From: Pseudarthrobacter oxydans
GTDB lineage: Bacteria; Actinomycetota; Actinomycetes; Actinomycetales; Micrococcaceae
Direction of reading: 5' to 3'
Assembly (NCBI RefSeq): GCF_034258515.1
Contig: NZ_CP139438.1
Span: 62,001-126,000 of the forward strand
Length of the DNA stretch: 64,000 nt
Each line of letters starts with the position of its first letter. Positions within the stretch are counted from its first letter, which is position 1. A model generated the notes under the pieces. The model saw only the letters and a program-made list of their open reading frames with translations. It made no database searches and was not told the DNA's origin. Positions 60,124-64,000 of this stretch are shown here, one piece after another. The translations under genes and the position numbers were made by a program.

Positions 60124-61095
60124 ATGGCTGAACAAGTCGACGTGAGTAAGGCCGTAGAAGGCATTGGCAAGGTCTTTCGGAGTGCGTCGGCGCAGCTCAT
60201 CGAGCAGGTTGAAAGCGTCAAGGAAGCCGCCAAAGAGACAGTCGATAAAATGGCCGTGAAGGCGCCGGACGCCTACGAGGAGGCGATAGCGGATTACAAC
60301 GCAGCCTTCGCTGGGATGAGCGACAAGGGGCTTTCGCTCCTGCGCCAGCGCGAACGGTCGGCGGACCTGATCGAGTTTGTCGAGCTGTTGGTGAACAGCA
60401 TCGCCAACACCCCGAAGTCGTTCGAGACCTCCTTCGGCGAGATCGGCGACTACAAGGCCGAGTTTTTGGATGCGGAGGAGTTCGCCCGGAAGGACCTGGA
60501 AGCTGCGCAACGGTCTGCTGCCGGCGCCGGCGCTGGGTTTGCCGCGGGAGCTGCAGTCGCGAGCGTGGCGCCAACGGCCGCGATGTGGGTCGCCACCACT
60601 TTCGGCACTGCCTCAACTGGTACCGCAATCTCAGCTCTCTCCGGAGCCGCTGCGAGCAACGCCGCTCTTGCATGGCTTGGGGGCGGCGCATTGGCTGCCG
60701 GAGGTGGAGGCACCGCGGCAGGCGGCGCAATACTGGCGCTGGCCGGCCCCGTCGGATGGACGGTTGCAGGAGCCACCCTCCTCGCCTCAATCGCGTTGTT
60801 CGCAAAGAAAAAGTTCGACAACCTCGCGGCAAAGGAGGAGGCGCTTGCTGCTGTAAAGCGCAACACCGCGTCGGTCAAAAGCGATGATGCAAAGATCGAC
60901 GACCTCCTCCAGAAGACCACCACGCTTCGCGTAGAGCTGGTGAAGTGCTACGGCCAGGCACTGCCGTACTTTGGTGCCGACTTCCGTTCCCTCTCCGATT
61001 CCCAGCAGCAGGAACTCGGCGTCCTCGTGAACAATACGAAGTCGTGTGCAGCACTGCTGAGCAGACGCATCGAGCGGGATGTGACTGATGGATGA
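60124..61095 (+). CDS. Glycine-rich membrane protein of unknown function
   Basis: This 323-residue protein starts at ATG 60124 with GAGGGGAAG upstream. Residues 1-130 are charged and helical with coiled-coil character (SADLIEFVELLVNSIANTPK). Residues 131-227 are a Gly/Ala-rich hydrophobic block (SAAGAGAGFAAGAAVASVAP, ALAWLGGGALAAGGGG, ILALAGPVGWTVAGATLLAS) typical of glycine-zipper membrane-inserting or pore-forming proteins. A second coiled coil follows (228-323). I cannot name the family. It overlaps the next gene by 8 bp, so the two are translated together. A cell-envelope or defence role is possible; a metabolic one is unlikely. Confidence 0.75.
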   Translation: MAEQVDVSKAVEGIGKVFRSASAQLIEQVESVKEAAKETVDKMAVKAPDAYEEAIADYNAAFAGMSDKGLSLLRQRERSADLIEFVELLVNSIANTPKSFETSFGEIGDYKAEFLDAEEFARKDLEAAQRSAAGAGAGFAAGAAVASVAPTAAMWVATTFGTASTGTAISALSGAAASNAALAWLGGGALAAGGGGTAAGGAILALAGPVGWTVAGATLLASIALFAKKKFDNLAAKEEALAAVKRNTASVKSDDAKIDDLLQKTTTLRVELVKCYGQALPYFGADFRSLSDSQQQELGVLVNNTKSCAALLSRRIERDVTDG

Positions 61096-62548
61096 CCTGC
61101 CGAAGTTGGTCAGGAGCAATCAGAAGCAGGCAGTCGCTTCATGGGTGAACTACCTCAACCAACTCCGCATTGACGACCTGCTGAGCTCTTTCAGGCAGCA
61201 GGACGAGAACCTGCTGAACGCACTCACCAGCATCGATGAAGCTATTCGGAAGATTGACCTTGAGGTGGTCACCGCCAATCGCGGCGGACAGCACGGAATG
61301 CACGGCTTCATCGCGGAGATCGCGGAGGTGGGTATCTCCAATGCCCGGCAACAGATCCTGGGCCAAGCGCAGGTCTACCAATGGGTGAACGATAACGGGC
61401 CCGTGGACCTAATCCGCAGCGGGGTGGAGATCCAGCAAAAGTTCGTCGCAGCAGGTGGCCGCTTCTCCCTAGGAGCAATTATCGAACACCTCCAGAAGTA
61501 TCCCGACTTCGTCCAGAACGGCGGGAAGTACCAGATACCCGCTGATTACTTCGAGGTGATTAAGGAGATGTACTCCACGCCGCCCGAGGAAGCCGGAAAG
61601 CTCCTGTCGCGCAGCGGAGACGGACCCTCCTTTAAGGACTGGCAACGAATCGATGCGTTCTTCCAAGACGGATCGATCGGTATTGAAACACTCGAACCAT
61701 CGACGCTCAAGTACCACGAGGTACAGAGGGGCGCTTACGAGTCGACCATGGCGGCCGAGGAAACCTCCCTCCGTTCTACCGACCAGGCACTTCGTGACAA
61801 CGCCTATCAGGAGAGCCTGCCAAACCTGCAAGAAGGAGCAAAAGCCACACTCGCAGCCGCCGCGGTTGAGGGCGGTACAGCTTTCGTGCTGGCCGTGGCC
61901 GCCAAGCGTCGCGAAGGCAAGAGGCTCAAAGAGTTCAGCGAGCAGGACTGGATCGACATCGCAGGAGAGACCGGCTTCAGCTTCGTCAAAGGCGGAGTAC
62001 GCGGCCTCAGCATCTACACGCTGACGAACTTCACTGCCACATCAGCGGCCGTCGCAAGCTCAATTGTCACCGTCGCCTTCGGTATCGCAGACCAAGCGAA
62101 TAAGCTCCGCTGTGGCGAGATCGACCAGCTCGAGTTCATCGAGAACTCCGAGCTCGTCGCCTTGGAAGCCGCGGTGAGCGCACTGTCGTCTTTTGTCGGC
62201 CAGGCGCTCATCCCAGTTCCAGTACTCGGCGCCGTTATCGGCAACACGGTCGGCACAATAATGTACAAGGCGGCCGCATCATCCCTCTCGAAGGGAGAGG
62301 CCGAGCTGATCGAACGCTATCTCAGCGAGCAGCGCGTGCTCGACGATCAGCTCGCCGGCGAGTACCAGGAGCTCATAGAGAAATTGGATCGAGGCATGTC
62401 CGACTATCTCGGCTTACTCGAACGAGCCTTCTCGCCTGACGTGCAGGTCGCACTCATTGGATCAGCCGAACTCGCACGACGGCTGGATGTGCCTGCAGAC
62501 GAAATTTTGGACTCCGACGAGAAGGTTCACGCCTATTTTCTCGACTAG
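61088..62548 (+). CDS. Partner membrane protein of unknown function
   Basis: This 486-residue protein starts at ATG 61088, inside the end of the preceding gene. Residues 1-240 are soluble and helical, with a conserved-looking glycine/histidine patch at 66-90 (RGGQHGMHGFIAEIAEVGIS) and YQWVNDNGPVDLIRSGVEIQ after it. Residues 245-400 alternate amphipathic and hydrophobic helices (ATLAAAAVEGGTAFVLAVAA, TLTNFTATSAAVASSIVTVA, LIPVPVLGAVIGNTVGTIMY), suggesting membrane insertion. The acidic C-terminal helices end in FLD. I do not recognise the family. The tight coupling with the glycine-rich protein suggests one complex, possibly an effector of a defence or competition system. Confidence 0.75.
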   Translation: MDDLPKLVRSNQKQAVASWVNYLNQLRIDDLLSSFRQQDENLLNALTSIDEAIRKIDLEVVTANRGGQHGMHGFIAEIAEVGISNARQQILGQAQVYQWVNDNGPVDLIRSGVEIQQKFVAAGGRFSLGAIIEHLQKYPDFVQNGGKYQIPADYFEVIKEMYSTPPEEAGKLLSRSGDGPSFKDWQRIDAFFQDGSIGIETLEPSTLKYHEVQRGAYESTMAAEETSLRSTDQALRDNAYQESLPNLQEGAKATLAAAAVEGGTAFVLAVAAKRREGKRLKEFSEQDWIDIAGETGFSFVKGGVRGLSIYTLTNFTATSAAVASSIVTVAFGIADQANKLRCGEIDQLEFIENSELVALEAAVSALSSFVGQALIPVPVLGAVIGNTVGTIMYKAAASSLSKGEAELIERYLSEQRVLDDQLAGEYQELIEKLDRGMSDYLGLLERAFSPDVQVALIGSAELARRLDVPADEILDSDEKVHAYFLD

Positions 62549-62624
62549 TTTTTACGCTCAGAACAAAGGTGTCCTGAGTCCTTGCCATTCTTGCAGTGAG
62601 TGGATGGACGCGATGGTAGGCCCT

Positions 62625-63224
62625 CTAAATGAGCTGCGTGGGAGGAAGCTGCTTCGGATGCATTCCGTTGGCGTGGCGGAGATATTGATAGACCGTTTCC
62701 CTGCTGATTCCGTAGTCACGGGCGAGGACAACTTTCGGGATTCCGCTGCCCGCGCGTTGGACCAGCTCGGCTGCCCGTTCCGGTGTCAGCGTCTTCTTTC
62801 TTCCCTTGTACACGCCGCGTTGCTGGGCCAAGGCGATGCCTTCCCGCTGACGCTCTCGAATGAGGGAGCGTTCGAATTCGGCGAAGGCTCCCATGACCGA
62901 GAGCATGAGGTTAGCCATGGGGGAGTCCTCACCAGTGAAGACGAGGTGCTCCTTGATGAACTCGACACGTACCCCTCGTTTCGTAAGCCCTTGAACGAGG
63001 GCACGAAGGTCATCCAGGTTGCGGGCAAGCCGGTCCATGCTGTGCACCACGACTGTGTCCCCGTCGCGGGCGAACCGAAGCAGTTCTGTCAGCTGCGGCC
63101 GCGCAGTGTCCCTGCCGGAAGCTTTGTCCGTGAAGACTCGGTCGAGAACCTGCCCCTCGAGTTGGCGTTTCTCGTTCTGATCAAGGGTGCTGACCCGGAC
63201 GTAACCGATACGCTGACCAACCAT
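62625..63224 (-). CDS. Serine recombinase (Tn3-type resolvase/invertase)
   Basis: This 199-residue protein starts at ATG 63224, six bases after GGAGG. The catalytic domain begins RIGYVRVSTLDQNEKRQLEG, in which the serine of RVST is the nucleophile. It continues with LLRFARDGDTVVVHSMDRLA and ANLMLSVMGAFAEFERSLIR. The C-terminal helix-turn-helix is PKVVLARDYGISRETVYQYL. All landmarks of an active small serine recombinase are present. No transposase is encoded beside it, so it may be the resolution system of a plasmid or a leftover from a Tn3 element. The 283-bp region upstream, with an AT-rich part at 63385-63415, may hold its res site. Confidence 0.9.
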   Translation of the reverse strand: MVGQRIGYVRVSTLDQNEKRQLEGQVLDRVFTDKASGRDTARPQLTELLRFARDGDTVVVHSMDRLARNLDDLRALVQGLTKRGVRVEFIKEHLVFTGEDSPMANLMLSVMGAFAEFERSLIRERQREGIALAQQRGVYKGRKKTLTPERAAELVQRAGSGIPKVVLARDYGISRETVYQYLRHANGMHPKQLPPTQLI

Positions 63225-63507
63225 GACCGCCTCCAACTCTTAGTTGCGTGGAATTGTCCAAACATCCGGGAGGAGCGTCAAGAGTCAGCTCTGCTACCGA
63301 GGGCGCTACCTGTGAGTAGGCGAGTTTCGGCCGCGGCGGGGAACACACGCGCAGATGATGCATCACATGCCATACGCAGCCCTCTAGTTTACATAACGTG
63401 GCTATCGGCCTGACCAAATTTGAGTAGGGGGAGCGGTTGACCCCTTGTAGACACTCCGGCCGGGCTGGCCTCATGGGTCGAAGCACCTCTCTTGCCCTTC
63501 AGCTGAC

Positions 63508-63933
63508 TCAGATCTTCTTTTGCCCGGCACGCCTGAACAGATAGATTCCTGCGACATGACCCTTGGTGACTACGCCCTGCCCAGTTGCCAGCACACGGTT
63601 GGTAGAAGTCGACCCGGTTTCCACGAAGACATAACCGGCGTGCTCAAGATGCCAGCCAAGGGCTTCGATCTGCCCCAGGGTTACAGCAGTCGAAGCAGCC
63701 TGGACCAGGCGGTTTTCGGAGGACCCGAACGAAGAGTGTGAGCCAGCCAGAGAACTTACTTCCATCTCGACCTGAAAGAACTGGTCTCCATTTTGGTATG
63801 CCGTCTCTGCGAGGCCCACAGGGCTGTTTTTGTACGCTTCTTTAGCCCGTTCTGCTTCGCGCACCCGGACGCGTTCCTCATTGGCCGCCTGGCGTTCCCG
63901 CTCCTGATCGGCCCATTTTTCCCGCAAGCTCAT
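63508..63933 (-). CDS. Small hypothetical protein
   Basis: This 141-residue protein starts at ATG 63933 with GAGG-type context. The first 35 residues are a charged helix (REKWADQERERQAANEERVR). A compact alpha/beta domain follows (QFFQVEMEVSSLAGSHSSFG, LGQIEALGWHLEHAGYVFVE, GVVTKGHVAGIYLFRRAGQK). Similar proteins are common in Micrococcaceae and their phages, as I recall, but no function is known to me. It is transcribed away from the resolvase region and lies at the window edge. Confidence 0.65.
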   Translation of the reverse strand: MSLREKWADQERERQAANEERVRVREAERAKEAYKNSPVGLAETAYQNGDQFFQVEMEVSSLAGSHSSFGSSENRLVQAASTAVTLGQIEALGWHLEHAGYVFVETGSTSTNRVLATGQGVVTKGHVAGIYLFRRAGQKKI

Positions 63934-64000
63934 TTAGTCCTCAATCGTCATCAGTTATCAGGGAGTCGGGCATTATGAATCCAAGTCGCTGCCCAGCACA

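Noticed and set aside
62457..63413. 318-codon plus-strand frame across the resolvase gene
   Set aside because: Antisense to a recombinase with all catalytic motifs; no homology-like pattern in its own reading.

Overview
The window looks like accessory DNA, either a plasmid or a catabolic island, from a high-GC Gram-positive bacterium of the Micrococcaceae, most likely Arthrobacter, Paenarthrobacter or Pseudarthrobacter. This rests on codon use, frequent GTG/TTG starts behind strong GGAGG-type ribosome binding sites, Tat/lipobox binding proteins, and the mixture of LacI, IclR, TetR and PucR regulators with insertion-sequence debris. The genus is inferred and was not tested. No rRNA, tRNA or CRISPR array was seen.

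Layout. 0-2.4 kb: the 3' end of a class III aminotransferase, a 42-bp near-palindrome and an MFS transporter. 3.1-10.5 kb: a LacI-controlled sugar-type ABC operon (binding lipoprotein, two permeases, no ATPase) joined to a large FAD-dependent oxidoreductase; it lies between two identical 23-bp direct repeats. 10.5-15.1 kb: an AAA+ ATPase with four tandem 9-bp repeats in its leader, an aldo/keto reductase scrap, an MFS exporter and a TetR regulator with two matching operators. 15.6-21.8 kb: a three-gene ABC importer, an aldehyde dehydrogenase and a carboxymuconolactone-decarboxylase-like protein. 21.8-23 kb: decayed DNA with IS21-type remnants. 23-28 kb: a minus-strand operon with a 3-hydroxyisobutyrate-dehydrogenase-like enzyme, two almost identical alpha/beta hydrolases (a 1-kb direct duplication), a zinc alcohol dehydrogenase and two small proteins. 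28.5-40.9 kb: an MFS transporter, then a plus-strand operon of PrpD-like protein, ThDP enzyme, aldehyde dehydrogenase, thiolase, SDR, acyl-CoA dehydrogenase, NDP-forming acyl-CoA synthetase and enoyl-CoA hydratase. 41-43.2 kb: an IS3-family element and an IclR regulator. 43.9-47.8 kb: a citrate/2-methylcitrate synthase operon and a TIM-barrel protein. 48.1-51.4 kb: etfBA plus an unusual membrane cytochrome b. 51.8-58.7 kb: a universal stress protein, a second PrpD-like protein, a carboxylesterase and a GAF/PucR-type regulator. 59.1-64 kb: a frameshifted helicase tail, a two-gene glycine-rich membrane-protein cassette of unknown function, a serine resolvase and one small hypothetical gene.

How the genes fit together. 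From 15.5 to 56 kb, eight promoter regions share an 18-bp element (YGWATNNRYRTACMWTAW). This suggests one regulator controls a dispersed catabolic regulon. The enzymes fit uptake of an organic acid or ester, ester cleavage, alcohol and aldehyde oxidation, 2-oxoacid decarboxylation, CoA activation and one round of beta-oxidation. Electrons from the acyl-CoA dehydrogenase would pass through ETF to the membrane cytochrome b. A methylcitrate-synthase-like enzyme would take up propionyl-CoA or acetyl-CoA. The substrate cannot be read from the sequence.

Most promising for novelty: the shared operator and its regulator, the EtfBA-cytochrome b unit with a triple-repeat N-terminus, the glycine-rich two-gene cassette beside a resolvase, and the recombination-site-like repeats that bound modules.
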